Assembly: GCA_000156295.1 (NCBI GenBank)
Contig: DS999224.1
Span: 326,658 to 390,657 of the forward strand
DNA from: a marine gamma proteobacterium HTCC2148
Lineage (GTDB): Bacteria; Pseudomonadota; Gammaproteobacteria; Pseudomonadales; Halieaceae
Direction of reading: 5' to 3'
Length of the DNA: 64,000 bases
A model generated the notes under the pieces. It was not told the DNA's origin and did not search any database. It saw only the letters and a list, made by a program, of their open reading frames with translations. A program made the position numbers and the translations under genes. Positions 8,825 through 18,005 of this stretch are shown here, piece after piece (position 1 is the first letter of the stretch; each line of letters begins with the position of its first letter).

Positions 8825-10234
8825 ATGGAAGACCACGACTATCCACCCAATGTCTCTGAGATGCCCAGTGCCTCTGATGGCGAGCTCGCGCGTATTAAGA
8901 TGCAGCCCCATTCGTTGGAGGCAGAGCAATCCGTGTTGGGCGGGCTGCTGCTGTCAGCAGATGCGTGGGACTCGGTAGCGGAGGAAGTCGCACCAACAGA
9001 CTTTTATCGACCTTCGCATCGATCAATTTTCCGAGAAATTTCCCGTTTGGCTGAAGCGGCTGAACCGGTAGATGTCATCACTGTGGCTGACAAGCTCGAA
9101 GCTCTGGGAGAGCTTGAGGGCGCTGGCGGCCTGCCGTACCTTGCAGAGCTCGCCCAGAACACCCCGAGTGCATCAAATATTCGAGCTTACGCTCAAGTGG
9201 TGCGCGAGCGCGCCAGCTTGCGCAAGTTGATTGAAGCCGCGCAGGATATAGCTGATTCTGGCTTTAATCCGGAAGGGCGCACCTCCACCGATCTGATCGA
9301 TGAGGCAGAGCGCCTGATCATGCAGATCGGCGAACAGGGACCCAAATCTGGCGGCCCGCAGGAGGTGAACCCACTGCTAAAGCGGGCGCTGGACCGTATC
9401 GACGAGCTGTTCAATTCAGGCGGCGACATCACTGGCATTACCACTGGTTTCAAGGACCTCGATGGTATGACTTCCGGTTTGCAGAAATCCGATCTGGTGA
9501 TTGTGGCTGGAAGGCCCTCGATGGGTAAAACCAGCTTCGCCATGAACCTGGTAGAAAATGCGGTAATGGCGCAGAAGAAGCCGATTCTGGTGTTTTCTAT
9601 GGAGATGCCCGCGGACCAGCTGATTATCCGTATGCTGTCTTCCATTGGGCGTATCGACCAAACCCGTATTCGTAACGGTAAGCTGGAACAGGAAGACTGG
9701 CCCAAGCTGACAACGGCGGTAAACAAGCTGCGCGATGTGCCGCTTTATATCGACGATACCCCTGCGCTGACTCCCACTGAAGTGCGTAGCCGGGTTCGTA
9801 AGGTGGTGCGCGAGAATAATGGCGAGTTAGGCATGGTGATGATCGATTACCTGCAGCTGATGCAGGTGGCGGGTTCTTCCGAAGGTCGTACTGCTGAAAT
9901 TTCTGAAATTTCCCGCTCGCTAAAAGCCATCGCCAAGGAATTTGAGTGTCCTATGGTGGCCCTGTCACAGCTCAACCGCTCCCTGGAGCAGCGCCCCAAC
10001 AAGCGTCCGGTCAACTCCGACCTGCGTGAGTCTGGCGCCATCGAGCAGGATGCCGATGTCATCATGTTCATCTATCGGGATGAGGTCTACAACGAGGATT
10101 CACCCGACAAGGGTGTGGCTGAAATTATTATCGGCAAGCAGCGTAATGGCCCCATCGGTTCCTGCCGTCTGGCCTTTATAGGTCAATACACCCGCTTTGA
10201 AAATTTAGCCAGAGGATTCTCTGACGATTACTAG
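8825..10234 (+). CDS. dnaB: Replicative DNA helicase DnaB
   Basis: DnaB is the hexameric helicase that unwinds DNA 5' to 3' at the replication fork and recruits primase. The N-terminal domain starts at MQPHSLEAEQSVLGGLLLS. The RecA-like C-terminal domain has Walker A GRPSMGKTSF (about residues 229-238), Walker B MVMIDYLQLM, and the arginine region QRNGPIG. The length of 469 residues is standard, and no intein is present. It has its own transcription unit after the rplI terminator. It ends 14 bases from a convergent gene for a lambda P-like helicase loader, an informative neighbour. Confidence 0.97.
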   Translation: MEDHDYPPNVSEMPSASDGELARIKMQPHSLEAEQSVLGGLLLSADAWDSVAEEVAPTDFYRPSHRSIFREISRLAEAAEPVDVITVADKLEALGELEGAGGLPYLAELAQNTPSASNIRAYAQVVRERASLRKLIEAAQDIADSGFNPEGRTSTDLIDEAERLIMQIGEQGPKSGGPQEVNPLLKRALDRIDELFNSGGDITGITTGFKDLDGMTSGLQKSDLVIVAGRPSMGKTSFAMNLVENAVMAQKKPILVFSMEMPADQLIIRMLSSIGRIDQTRIRNGKLEQEDWPKLTTAVNKLRDVPLYIDDTPALTPTEVRSRVRKVVRENNGELGMVMIDYLQLMQVAGSSEGRTAEISEISRSLKAIAKEFECPMVALSQLNRSLEQRPNKRPVNSDLRESGAIEQDADVIMFIYRDEVYNEDSPDKGVAEIIIGKQRNGPIGSCRLAFIGQYTRFENLARGFSDDY

Positions 10235-10248
10235 CAAGTCTCGTTATC

Positions 10249-10917
10249 TTACAGCCCCGACTCTTCCCGAAGCTTTTTCAACTCCGTCATCTGCTCATCT
10301 TTAGACAGTGGTTCCGCAGCCTCTTTTTCAATGGCCTCCGGGGCAGGAATCAGCAGCTCCTCTCCCCTTAATACCGCCGCACAATAGCTCTGGTAGTGCT
10401 CGCGATACACCGGCCAGGTGATTCGCTCCTGATTATTGGCAAGGAAAAACCAGTCGCTGTCCCGTCCAGCCAAATACACTGCCGGATGGCTCCAGTGCTG
10501 TGCCGATTTTGGAGAGGGCGCCTGGCAGGCTTCAATATAAGCATCGTGGGGTGCGGGCAGACCAAATTCGATCAGGCCTGCCTGGCAGCACTCGATCATA
10601 CGATGCAGGGTGGGCAGGTACTCACTGTTCTCGATGGCATGCTTGGCGCCTTTGAGAATTTGCTCTACCGGAAAATCAGCCAATGATTCCAGCCACAGCT
10701 TTTTGATCTGGCTGATCTGGCTGGCGTCCGGATAGGCAGCGTAATACTGGTTGTGATAATTGAGACGAAACAGAGCAAAGACCTGGTTAATGGCCTCTAC
10801 GTGGCCCTCGGTGGCCTGGTTTTTCGACTTAGCTTGCCCAGCTGGTGTCGTTGAGGTCGTCTTCGAGGCTTCTATCTCTTGTGCGACCTGTTGAATGAGA
10901 TCCCTGCTGTCCGCCAT
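10249..10917 (-). CDS. Phage lambda P-like helicase-loader family protein
   Basis: A 222-residue protein starting MADSRDLIQQ. Its middle part (INQVFALFRLNYHNQYYAAY, then a Trp-containing helix and LPTLHRMIECCQAG) follows the pattern of the lambda replication protein P region that ends in LPSPGQFVAWCR. Lambda P binds DnaB and loads it at an origin. Convergence with dnaB, and an 89-base overlap with the upstream DnaT-like gene, support a role in loading or restarting the chromosomal helicase. A Ser/Thr/Ala-rich N-terminal linker and a charged C terminus flank the domain. A longer in-frame start exists at 11127, but that leader lies within the other gene and has no homology, so 10917 was chosen. 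Function is inferred from family and context. Confidence 0.72.
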   Translation of the reverse strand: MADSRDLIQQVAQEIEASKTTSTTPAGQAKSKNQATEGHVEAINQVFALFRLNYHNQYYAAYPDASQISQIKKLWLESLADFPVEQILKGAKHAIENSEYLPTLHRMIECCQAGLIEFGLPAPHDAYIEACQAPSPKSAQHWSHPAVYLAGRDSDWFFLANNQERITWPVYREHYQSYCAAVLRGEELLIPAPEAIEKEAAEPLSKDEQMTELKKLREESGL

Positions 10918-11959
10918 GGCTGTTTTCCGTTTGTTGCAGTTGGTGGCGCTTGGCCCAATGATATTTCGCGTGCTGCAGAAACTTGCTGTTCCACGAGGTA
11001 TGCGTTTGGTTAGAGTCTTTCCAGTAGACGATAAACTCCGGCAACAGGCTGCGTGCGAAGTCCAGATCGATATGCGACATGCGCAGAATATCGTAAACAT
11101 CATCGCTGGGCTGCCAGTGGTCGACAATGCGCTTGGGCTCAGTGCTGTGTTCCAGGCTGGAGCTGTAGCGCGCCCATTGAATGCGAATGTGCTGAATGAA
11201 TTTGGAATTCAGTTCTTTGGGCGCCGCACCGCGCTCACGCCAGTACAGGATGAATTCGGGAACGGCCTGTTCGATAAAGTCCCTGGAGATGCCGCCGCGC
11301 TCCATGATTTCCATGGCATCCATGCTGGGTCGCCAGTGATTGTCCAGCGCCAGCGGTTGCCTGACCTGAAACTCCGACTCGCCGGTTTGCTGTTTCCTGC
11401 GCCAGTTGTTGGTGACGTGCTGGCGAAATTTGTTTTCCCAGGCGTGCGAAGTTTCGCCGCGTTCGCGCCAATAAAAGATGAAATCTTCCAGTTGGTCCAG
11501 GGCAAACTGCCGAGGTATGTTGTGGTTTAGTGCCATCAGTTGCAGCAGATCTTCGCTGGGCGACCAGTGCACTGGCAACAAAGCGGCGCTGCGGCGGCTC
11601 GGCGCAGGTTCAGGTGCTGCTGGAACCGGCGTTGCTTGGTTGGCGCGCACAGGTTCGTTGAGCGCAAATACCAGCTTCTCGCTGCTGTGCAAGGGTGGTG
11701 ATTCCATCAACATGACGCCTTTATCCACCAGGCTGCGGGTAATGCGGTGCAGATCCACTGCGTTCCAGAACGGCAGGGTGGTGAGCAGGAAATCTCGTTC
11801 TACACTGAGCCAGGCATAGTTGTCTCGTTCCTGGGCGTGACGATGCTCAAACAGTGCCTGCAGGTGTTGCAGCAAAATCGACTCTTCCAGCCCGATAGTC
11901 GCCGCCAGGCCGGGTGAGAACACCAGCTGTCGTTCGGGGACCAGGGAGGAGTTGGACAT
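10829..11959 (-). CDS. DnaT-like protein with three tandem DnaT DNA-binding repeats
   Basis: A 376-residue protein. The N-terminal 100 residues look like a winged-helix module (VFSPGLAATIGLEESILLQ). Three copies of the DnaT DNA-binding motif follow at about 131-190, 208-264 and 281-337, each with HW.P..D, a helix ending in the FI.YW or FILYW pattern, and a W-or-L-N-KF..H segment. In E. coli the primosome protein DnaT has one such domain and helps load DnaB during replication restart. MSNSSLVPE at 11959 is the likely start; a longer form to 12064 is possible. Its 3' end overlaps the lambda P-like gene by 89 bases in another frame, so the two are translationally linked. It is divergent from radA, with start regions close together. 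Confidence 0.78.
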   Translation of the reverse strand: MSNSSLVPERQLVFSPGLAATIGLEESILLQHLQALFEHRHAQERDNYAWLSVERDFLLTTLPFWNAVDLHRITRSLVDKGVMLMESPPLHSSEKLVFALNEPVRANQATPVPAAPEPAPSRRSAALLPVHWSPSEDLLQLMALNHNIPRQFALDQLEDFIFYWRERGETSHAWENKFRQHVTNNWRRKQQTGESEFQVRQPLALDNHWRPSMDAMEIMERGGISRDFIEQAVPEFILYWRERGAAPKELNSKFIQHIRIQWARYSSSLEHSTEPKRIVDHWQPSDDVYDILRMSHIDLDFARSLLPEFIVYWKDSNQTHTSWNSKFLQHAKYHWAKRHQLQQTENSHGGQQGSHSTGRTRDRSLEDDLNDTSWAS

Positions 11960-12084
11960 GCTTCTAACTGTTTTCGTGAGCGGTCTGATAGGATACCGCT
12001 GTTGGGCGCTGACATACAGTGATAACAGGTTCATTACCCGGTTTCTACCAAGAGGTGATGGCACAGTGGTTTGGAAACTTAAAA

Positions 12085-13467
12085 TTGGCTAAACAAAAAA
12101 CAGCGTTTGTCTGCAACGAATGCGGCTCTGACTACGCCAAGTGGCAGGGTCAGTGCTCCGATTGTGGTGAATGGAATAGCATTACCGAAATCAGGCTGGG
12201 TCCCGCCAAGGGTTCAGGTCGCGCGGGCAGTGGTGTCACTGCCAGTCGGGCGGGATTCGCCGGTGCTTTGTCTTCGGCGCAGGTGCTAAAAGACATAGAC
12301 CTCAACGACCTGCCGCGCTTTTCCGCTGGCGCCGAGGAGTTTGACCGGGTGCTGGGCGGTGGTCTGGTTCCGGGCTCGTCAGTGCTGGTAGGAGGTAACC
12401 CTGGGGCGGGTAAGAGCACGTTGCTGCTGCAGACTATGTGCCATCTCTCTCAGTCGATGGAGGGGCTCTACATTACCGGGGAAGAGTCTTTGCAGCAGGT
12501 GGCGATGCGCGCCCAACGCTTGCAGTTGCCCACCGAAAAACTGCGCTTGATGTCTGAGACCAATGTGGAAACCATTGTCGCCGCCGCTCAGGAGTTCAAG
12601 CCGAAAGTGCTGGTGGTGGATTCTATCCAGGTGGTGCATACCGATGAAATAAGTTCCGCACCGGGCAGCGTTTCCCAGGTGCGCGAGTGCGCCGCCTACC
12701 TGACGCGGTTCGCCAAACAAACCGGCACAGTGCTGTTTTTAGTGGGTCACGTCACCAAAGATGGCTCGTTGGCAGGTCCCAAGGTGCTGGAACACATGAT
12801 CGATTGCTCCATCTTGCTGGAGGGCACTCACGATTCTCGTTTTCGCACCCTACGTGGGCAAAAGAACCGTTTTGGTGCGGTAAACGAGCTGGGTGTGTTC
12901 GCCATGACTGAACAGGGTATGCGTGAGGTTAAAAACCCCTCGGCGATTTTTCTCGACCGCAGCAATGAACCCGCCGCCGGTTCCGCCGTGATGGCGGTAT
13001 GGGAGGGCACCAGGCCATTGCTGGTGGAAATTCAGGCGCTGGTCGATGACAGCCAACTTGGCAACCCCCGCCGGGTGGCAGTCGGCTTGGAACAAAATCG
13101 ATTAGCGATGCTACTGGCGGTACTGCATCGCCACGGCGGTTTGCAAGTTGGCGATCAGGACGTATTTGCCAATGTGGTAGGCGGGGTGAAAGTGCTGGAA
13201 ACCAGTGCTGACCTGGCCTTGCTGCTGGCGATTGTTTCCAGCTTCCGCGATCGCCAACTACCCCAGGACATGGTGATCTTCGGAGAGGTGGGCTTGTCGG
13301 GCGAAATACGGCCGGTACCTTCTGGTCAGGAGCGTCTGTCGGAGGCCGCAAAACACGGCTTCAAGCGTGCCATCGTGCCCAAAGGTAATGCACCCAAGGG
13401 AGAAATCCCGGGGATGCAGGTCATTGGTGTTAGCAAATTGAGCGAGGCCCTGGGGGCGGTGGAGTAG
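12085..13467 (+). CDS. radA: DNA repair protein RadA
   Basis: RadA is a RecA-related, DnaB-like ATPase that drives branch migration during homologous recombination. An N-terminal zinc finger (CNECGSDYAKWQGQCSDC) is followed by Walker A GGNPGAGKSTL, the RadA-specific KNRFG motif and a Lon protease-like C-terminal domain. The family almost always begins MAK.KTAFVC, which places the start at a TTG at 12085 with GGAA eight bases upstream; ATGs at 12058 and 12019 in the same frame are alternatives. The zinc finger is complete in all of them. Its upstream region is shared with the divergent DnaT-like gene. Confidence 0.95.
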   Translation: MAKQKTAFVCNECGSDYAKWQGQCSDCGEWNSITEIRLGPAKGSGRAGSGVTASRAGFAGALSSAQVLKDIDLNDLPRFSAGAEEFDRVLGGGLVPGSSVLVGGNPGAGKSTLLLQTMCHLSQSMEGLYITGEESLQQVAMRAQRLQLPTEKLRLMSETNVETIVAAAQEFKPKVLVVDSIQVVHTDEISSAPGSVSQVRECAAYLTRFAKQTGTVLFLVGHVTKDGSLAGPKVLEHMIDCSILLEGTHDSRFRTLRGQKNRFGAVNELGVFAMTEQGMREVKNPSAIFLDRSNEPAAGSAVMAVWEGTRPLLVEIQALVDDSQLGNPRRVAVGLEQNRLAMLLAVLHRHGGLQVGDQDVFANVVGGVKVLETSADLALLLAIVSSFRDRQLPQDMVIFGEVGLSGEIRPVPSGQERLSEAAKHGFKRAIVPKGNAPKGEIPGMQVIGVSKLSEALGAVE

Positions 13468-13476
13468 CTGGCGGAG

Positions 13477-13845
13477 CTAGCTCTCAGAATCCAGACGGGA
13501 AAGTTCGTCTTCCAGGGTGGCGATATCCATGTGTTGGCCCAGCAGAGCCATTAGCGGTTCAATATTCTCTTTATCAACATGCTGTACCGCAAAACCCAGG
13601 CGACCTGACTCAACATGCTGCAGGTAAGCGTGAAGTTCGAGGTCGGTACCATCTTCCAGTTTTATAATCAGGCTGAAGGGCTCATTGTATTGAGCGTCCC
13701 ATAAATCCGGCTGATCAGTTGCCACACCTGACAAAGAAATATCAATGAGCCGCTGAGGCCACATGCTACCGCCCTGGTGAACTTCTGCGGGTAGGTCTAG
13801 TGCGACGCGGGTGCAACGGCGCCGTTCGTTACGAATCTCGGTCAT
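13477..13845 (-). CDS. PilZ domain protein (cyclic di-GMP binding)
   Basis: A 122-residue single-domain PilZ protein. The c-di-GMP binding signatures are visible: the arginine cluster RNERRRCTR close to the N terminus and DISLSGVATD about 30 residues later (the D-S-G motif). PilZ proteins act as c-di-GMP receptors that control motility or polysaccharide secretion by protein contact. The start MTEIRNERRR at 13845 gives the normal spacing; an upstream start at 13911 would add an unrelated leader. It converges with radA, ending 9 bases from it. Its target is not indicated. The window also encodes an HD-GYP protein and a GGDEF protein of the same signalling system. Confidence 0.88.
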   Translation of the reverse strand: MTEIRNERRRCTRVALDLPAEVHQGGSMWPQRLIDISLSGVATDQPDLWDAQYNEPFSLIIKLEDGTDLELHAYLQHVESGRLGFAVQHVDKENIEPLMALLGQHMDIATLEDELSRLDSES

Positions 13846-14027
13846 TCTGAAACTCTTGTAATGCTTGAATTTGTCTATGATAGCGCCGACATTGAGGTTT
13901 GGCGATAGCACGTTGCGATATTGGTAACCGAGGCTTTATGGCGCCTAACGCCACCTTCGACCCCGGGCGAGTGGGTGCTGGATAACGATAAACACACAGT
14001 GTCTCGCGGTAAAAGTGCCTTAGCTTG

Positions 14028-15692
14028 TCACTTCAGCTTGCGGTACTTGATTCGGTGCGGTTGATCCGCCGCCGCGCCCAGTCGTTTCTTCCGGTCTTCT
14101 TCATAATCACTGAAGTTGCCCTCGTGGAAGACGACTCCGCCGTCATCTTCATAGGCAAGAATGTGAGTGGCAATGCGGTCCAGGAACCAGCGATCGTGCG
14201 AAATCACCATGGCAGCGCCGGGGAAGGCCAGTATGGCTTCTTCCAATGCGCGCAGGGTTTCCACATCCAGGTCGTTGGTGGGTTCGTCCAACAGCAATAC
14301 GTTGGCGCCCTGCTTGAGAAGCTTGGCCAGGTGCAGGCGATTGCGCTCGCCGCCTGACAGGTCTTTAACAAATTTTTGCTGATCGGAACCCTTAAAGTTG
14401 AAGCGGCCGCAGTAAGAGCGAGACTGCACCTCGTAGTTGCCGATGCGAATAATGTCGTTACCGTCTGACAACTCTTCCCACACGGTTTTGTCGCCTGCGA
14501 GGTCATCCCGCGACTGGTCGACATAACCCAGTTTCACCGTCTCGCCGACTTTCACTTCGCCACCATCGGGTTGCTCTTCGCCAATCATGATCTTGAACAG
14601 CGTGGACTTACCCATGCCGTTGGCGCCGATAATGCCGACGATGGAACCGGGTGGCACGACAAAACTGACGTCATCAAACAGCAGGCGATCGCCAAAACCT
14701 TTCTTCAGGTTTTTGACTTCAATAACATTGTCACCGAGGCGTGGTCCGGGGGGGATGTAAATTTCGTTGGTTTCGTTACGGCTTTGGAATTCGTGTGACT
14801 GCAATTCGTCAAAGCGTGACAGACGGGCTTTGCTTTTGGCCTGGCGGCCTTTGGGGTTGGAGCGAACCCACTCCAGTTCGGCCTTAATCGCTTTTTGGTG
14901 CGAGGCTTCCTGGCGCTGCTCTTGTCCCAGGCGTTGTTCCTTGGCGTCCAGCCAATCGGAGTAATTGCCCTCGTAGGGAATGCCATATCCGCGGTCCAGT
15001 TCCAGAATCCAGCCGGCGGCGTTATCCAGGAAGTAGCGGTCGTGGGTGATTGCCACTACGGTTCCCGGGAAACCTTCGAGAAAACGCTCCAGCCAGGCCA
15101 CAGACTCCGCGTCCAGGTGGTTAGTTGGCTCGTCCAGCAAGATCATGTCGGGACTGGACAGCAGCAGACGGCATAGGGCGACCCGGCGGCGTTCACCGCC
15201 AGAGAGGGTAGTAACGTCCGCATCCCAGGGCGGCAGGCGCAGGGCATCGGCAGCGACCTCCAGTTTGTGGTCCAGGTTGTGGGCATCGGTGGCCTGAATA
15301 ATATCTTCCAGGCGTGCCTGTTCCTTGGCCAGCGCGTCGAAATCGGCATCAGGTTCAGCGTAGTCAGCGTAAACCTTTTCCAATCCAGCCAGTGCGTCGG
15401 TCGCTTCCTGAACGCCTTCTTCCACATTGCCACGCACGTCCTTGGCAGGATCCAGCTGCGGTTCCTGCGGCAGGTAGCCAATGTTGATGCCGGGCTGGGG
15501 TCGGGCTTCACCGATAATGTCGGTGTCGACACCGGCCATGATGCGCAGCAGCGTCGACTTACCCGAGCCGTTGAGGCCCAGCACACCAATCTTGGCGCCG
15601 GGGAAAAAAGACAGCGAGATGTCCTTCAGAATTTGTTTTTTGGGAGGCACGATCTTGCCGACCCGGTTCATGGTGTAGACGTATTGAGCCAT
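14028..15692 (-). CDS. ettA: Energy-dependent translational throttle protein EttA (ABC-F ATPase)
   Basis: EttA binds the ribosomal E site and gates entry into elongation according to the ATP/ADP ratio. There are two ABC cassettes in one soluble chain of 554 residues (E. coli: 555). Walker A motifs are GLNGSGKST and GANGMGKST, the signatures LSGGERRR and LSGGERNR, and the Walker B segments end LLDEPTNHLD and LLDEPTNDLD. The interdomain linker contains the EttA-type arm followed by WVRSNPKGRQAKSKARLSR. The start MAQYVYTMNRVGK at 15692 agrees with the family; the longer open frame to 15833 does not. It is transcribed divergently from glyA. Confidence 0.97.
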   Translation of the reverse strand: MAQYVYTMNRVGKIVPPKKQILKDISLSFFPGAKIGVLGLNGSGKSTLLRIMAGVDTDIIGEARPQPGINIGYLPQEPQLDPAKDVRGNVEEGVQEATDALAGLEKVYADYAEPDADFDALAKEQARLEDIIQATDAHNLDHKLEVAADALRLPPWDADVTTLSGGERRRVALCRLLLSSPDMILLDEPTNHLDAESVAWLERFLEGFPGTVVAITHDRYFLDNAAGWILELDRGYGIPYEGNYSDWLDAKEQRLGQEQRQEASHQKAIKAELEWVRSNPKGRQAKSKARLSRFDELQSHEFQSRNETNEIYIPPGPRLGDNVIEVKNLKKGFGDRLLFDDVSFVVPPGSIVGIIGANGMGKSTLFKIMIGEEQPDGGEVKVGETVKLGYVDQSRDDLAGDKTVWEELSDGNDIIRIGNYEVQSRSYCGRFNFKGSDQQKFVKDLSGGERNRLHLAKLLKQGANVLLLDEPTNDLDVETLRALEEAILAFPGAAMVISHDRWFLDRIATHILAYEDDGGVVFHEGNFSDYEEDRKKRLGAAADQPHRIKYRKLK

Positions 15693-15931
15693 GGATAAAC
15701 CGCTGTGAAATGATGACGCTCGGATTCTACCAGCGACAGGATTAGCCGTCATTCCCGGCGTTGGGATTGCGCGATTGTTACGATGAGCGATTAATTTGGA
15801 AGTTTGTCGCGCCACACCCCAACATCTGCCCAATAAACCATCAAATCTTGCTTCTTCCTGCCCCTTTTATTCTGTAAAATGCCGCGCTTGTCTATTCGGG
15901 GCCAGCCCCCAAACTCAGCCGGGAGTACCGC
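15693..15931. other. Divergent intergenic region between ettA and glyA
   Basis: This 239-base region must hold both promoters. A degraded copy of the dispersed palindromic repeat (GTCATTCCCGGCG) lies at 15748-15760. TAAAAT near 15876 could be the glyA -10 element, but no good -35 at the right spacing was found. No riboswitch structure was recognised. Confidence 0.4.
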
Positions 15932-17194
15932 ATGTTCGACAAAAGCATGACTATCGAGGGATTTGACGACGAGATCTTTAGCGCCATTGGCGAAGAAGAG
16001 CGCCGCCAGGAGGAGCACATCGAATTGATTGCTTCTGAGAACTACACCAGCCCCCGAGTGATGCAGGCGCAGGGTACCGTGCTGACCAACAAATACGCCG
16101 AAGGCTATCCCGGCAAGCGTTACTACGGTGGTTGCGAGTACGTCGACAAAGCCGAAGACCTGGCCATCGATAGGGTGAAAGCCCTGTTCGGTGCAGATTA
16201 CGCCAACGTTCAGCCCCACTCAGGTTCCCAGGCCAACTCTGCCGTATTCCTGGCGCTGCTGAAGCCTAACGACACTATTTTGGGAATGAGCCTTGCTGAC
16301 GGCGGTCACCTGACCCACGGTGCCAAGCCAAACTTTTCCGGCAAGAACTACAACGCAGTGCAGTATGGCCTGAACGCAGAGACCGGCGAGGTCGATTACG
16401 ACCAGGTAGAAGCCTTGGCATTGGAGCACAAGCCCAAGATGATTATTGCCGGTTTCTCTGCCTACTCCCAGATTATGGATTGGGCCCGATTCCGCGAGAT
16501 TGCCGATAAAGTCGGCGCCTATCTTTTGGTCGATATGGCTCATGTGGCAGGTTTGGTTGCAGCAGGTATTTACCCCAACCCAGTGCCCCACGCTGATGTG
16601 GTGACCTCTACGACGCACAAAACCCTGCGCGGTCCTCGCGGCGGTATCATCCTCGCTCGTGCCAATGAAGAGCTCGAGAAAAAGTTCAACTCCGCAGTAT
16701 TTCCCGGTGGCCAGGGCGGCCCTTTGATGCACGTCATCGCCGCTAAAGCAATTTCCTTTAAGGAAGCCGCGGGCCCAGATTTTGTGGAGTATCAGAAGCA
16801 GGTAGTGCGTAACGCCAAAGCCATGGCGGCAACATTTATCGAACGCGGCATCAATATTGTTTCCGGCGGCACCGAGAATCATCTGATGCTGGTCGACCTG
16901 ATCGGCAAGTCCTATACCGGTAAGGATGCAGACGCGGCTCTTGGCGAAGCCAACATCACCGTCAACAAGAACGCAGTGCCCAACGATCCGCGCTCTCCTT
17001 TCATCACCTCCGGTTTGCGAGTGGGTACTCCCGCGATCACCACCCGTGGTTTTGGTGAGGAAGAGACCGTTCAGCTCACTCACTGGATGTGTGACGTACT
17101 TGAGTCGCTGGAGAATGACACCTCCGAGGCTGTGATTGCTGAGGTGAAGGGCAAAGTGTTGGAGATCTGCGGGCGCTTCCCGGTTTATAAGTAA
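15932..17194 (+). CDS. glyA: Serine hydroxymethyltransferase
   Basis: A PLP-dependent enzyme that converts serine and tetrahydrofolate to glycine and 5,10-methylene-THF, the main source of one-carbon units. The 420-residue protein has the family start ([20 protein letters not shown]), [20 protein letters not shown], the PLP-lysine motif [15 protein letters not shown], and the C-terminal [14 protein letters not shown]. The GGGAG ribosome binding site before ATG 15932 supports the start. A stem-loop follows the stop, so it is probably monocistronic. Confidence 0.98.
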   Translation: MFDKSMTIEGFDDEIFSAIGEEERRQEEHIELIASENYTSPRVMQAQGTVLTNKYAEGYPGKRYYGGCEYVDKAEDLAIDRVKALFGADYANVQPHSGSQANSAVFLALLKPNDTILGMSLADGGHLTHGAKPNFSGKNYNAVQYGLNAETGEVDYDQVEALALEHKPKMIIAGFSAYSQIMDWARFREIADKVGAYLLVDMAHVAGLVAAGIYPNPVPHADVVTSTTHKTLRGPRGGIILARANEELEKKFNSAVFPGGQGGPLMHVIAAKAISFKEAAGPDFVEYQKQVVRNAKAMAATFIERGINIVSGGTENHLMLVDLIGKSYTGKDADAALGEANITVNKNAVPNDPRSPFITSGLRVGTPAITTRGFGEEETVQLTHWMCDVLESLENDTSEAVIAEVKGKVLEICGRFPVYK

Positions 17195-17216
17195 ACCCGC
17201 AAAGGTGGGTGGTGTT

Positions 17217-17246
17217 TTCTCTTCCGACTTGAGGGTCGGAAGAGAA
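17217..17246 (+). terminator. Stem-loop, likely terminator of glyA
   Basis: A perfect 12-bp inverted repeat (TTCTCTTCCGAC / GTCGGAAGAGAA) encloses a 6-base loop, 22 bases after the glyA stop. The trailing T run is short and interrupted (GTTAGTTTT), so intrinsic termination may be incomplete. Confidence 0.65.
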
Positions 17247-17528
17247 GTTAGTTTTCCAGAACAATCAGGCCACCGCCTTTTGCGGAGTCTCGTTTTTGGG
17301 TGTAATCCGCGAGGACTGTTTGAGCCTTCAAAATTGCGCAGCAATTTTAGGCGAGTTCCGCAGCGGCCCAAAAACGGGGCGAAGCTTGTGGCCGTTCTGG
17401 CAAGCTAGTTTCTCTGACGGCCCGATTTGCCAGAGCCAGAACCTAGCCCGGCATCGGTTCAGATCGACTGGCGATCCGTTCCCATAAATATGTTAAAGTT
17501 CAGCCACTTAGCAATAAGGGACTAAGCC
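17247..17528. other. Intergenic region before nrdR with an AT-rich palindrome
   Basis: No gene is seen. At 17330-17348 AAAATTGC and GCAATTTT form an 8-bp stem with loop GCA. Just before it is GGACTGTTTGAGCC and just after it GGCGAGTTCCGCAG, a layout suggesting a dispersed palindromic element. The nrdR promoter must lie here, but no convincing -35/-10 pair was found. Confidence 0.4.
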
Positions 17529-17993
17529 ATGCACTGCCCGTTCTGCGCCGCTGAAGACACTAAAGTGATCGACTCGCGCCTCGTTGCCGAGGGTGATCAG
17601 GTACGCCGTCGCCGCGAATGCCTTAGTTGCAGCGAGCGCTACACCACTTATGAAGTGGCAGAATTGGTAATGCCGCGCATCATCAAGCAGAACGGCAACC
17701 GCGAACCCTTCGACGAAGCTAAAATGCGAGCCGGCTTTACCCGCGCTCTGGAGAAACGCCCCGTTTCCACTGAAGACATAGAAGCCGTCATCAACAAAAT
17801 CAAAAATGCCCTGCGTGCCACTGGCGAGCGCGAGGTTAAATCTGTGATTCTGGGTGAACTGGTGATGGATAATCTCAAGCAGCTGGATAAGGTCGCCTAC
17901 GTGCGTTTCGCCTCCGTTTACCGAAGCTTTGAAGATATTTCCGAGTTTCGCGATGCCATTGAATCATTGGAATCCGAACCCCGGTCTCACTGA
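17529..17993 (+). CDS. nrdR: Transcriptional repressor NrdR
   Basis: NrdR senses ATP/dATP through an ATP cone and represses ribonucleotide reductase genes by binding NrdR boxes. The 154-residue protein starts [19 protein letters not shown], with the zinc ribbon completed by RRRRECLSC, followed by the ATP-cone domain ([17 protein letters not shown]). Length and start are as in the family. It lies 12 bases before ribD, the conserved nrdR-ribD arrangement. Confidence 0.97.
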   Translation: MHCPFCAAEDTKVIDSRLVAEGDQVRRRRECLSCSERYTTYEVAELVMPRIIKQNGNREPFDEAKMRAGFTRALEKRPVSTEDIEAVINKIKNALRATGEREVKSVILGELVMDNLKQLDKVAYVRFASVYRSFEDISEFRDAIESLESEPRSH

Positions 17994-18005
17994 CCGCCCC
18001 AACCC

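Noticed and set aside
10895..11530. 211-codon plus-strand frame inside the DnaT-like gene
   Set aside because: It is antisense to a gene with three recognisable repeats and shows no similarity of its own.
16220..17371. 383-codon open frame on the minus strand opposite glyA
   Set aside because: It is fully antisense to a highly conserved glyA, has no recognisable family, and its length reflects the strong codon bias of the real gene.
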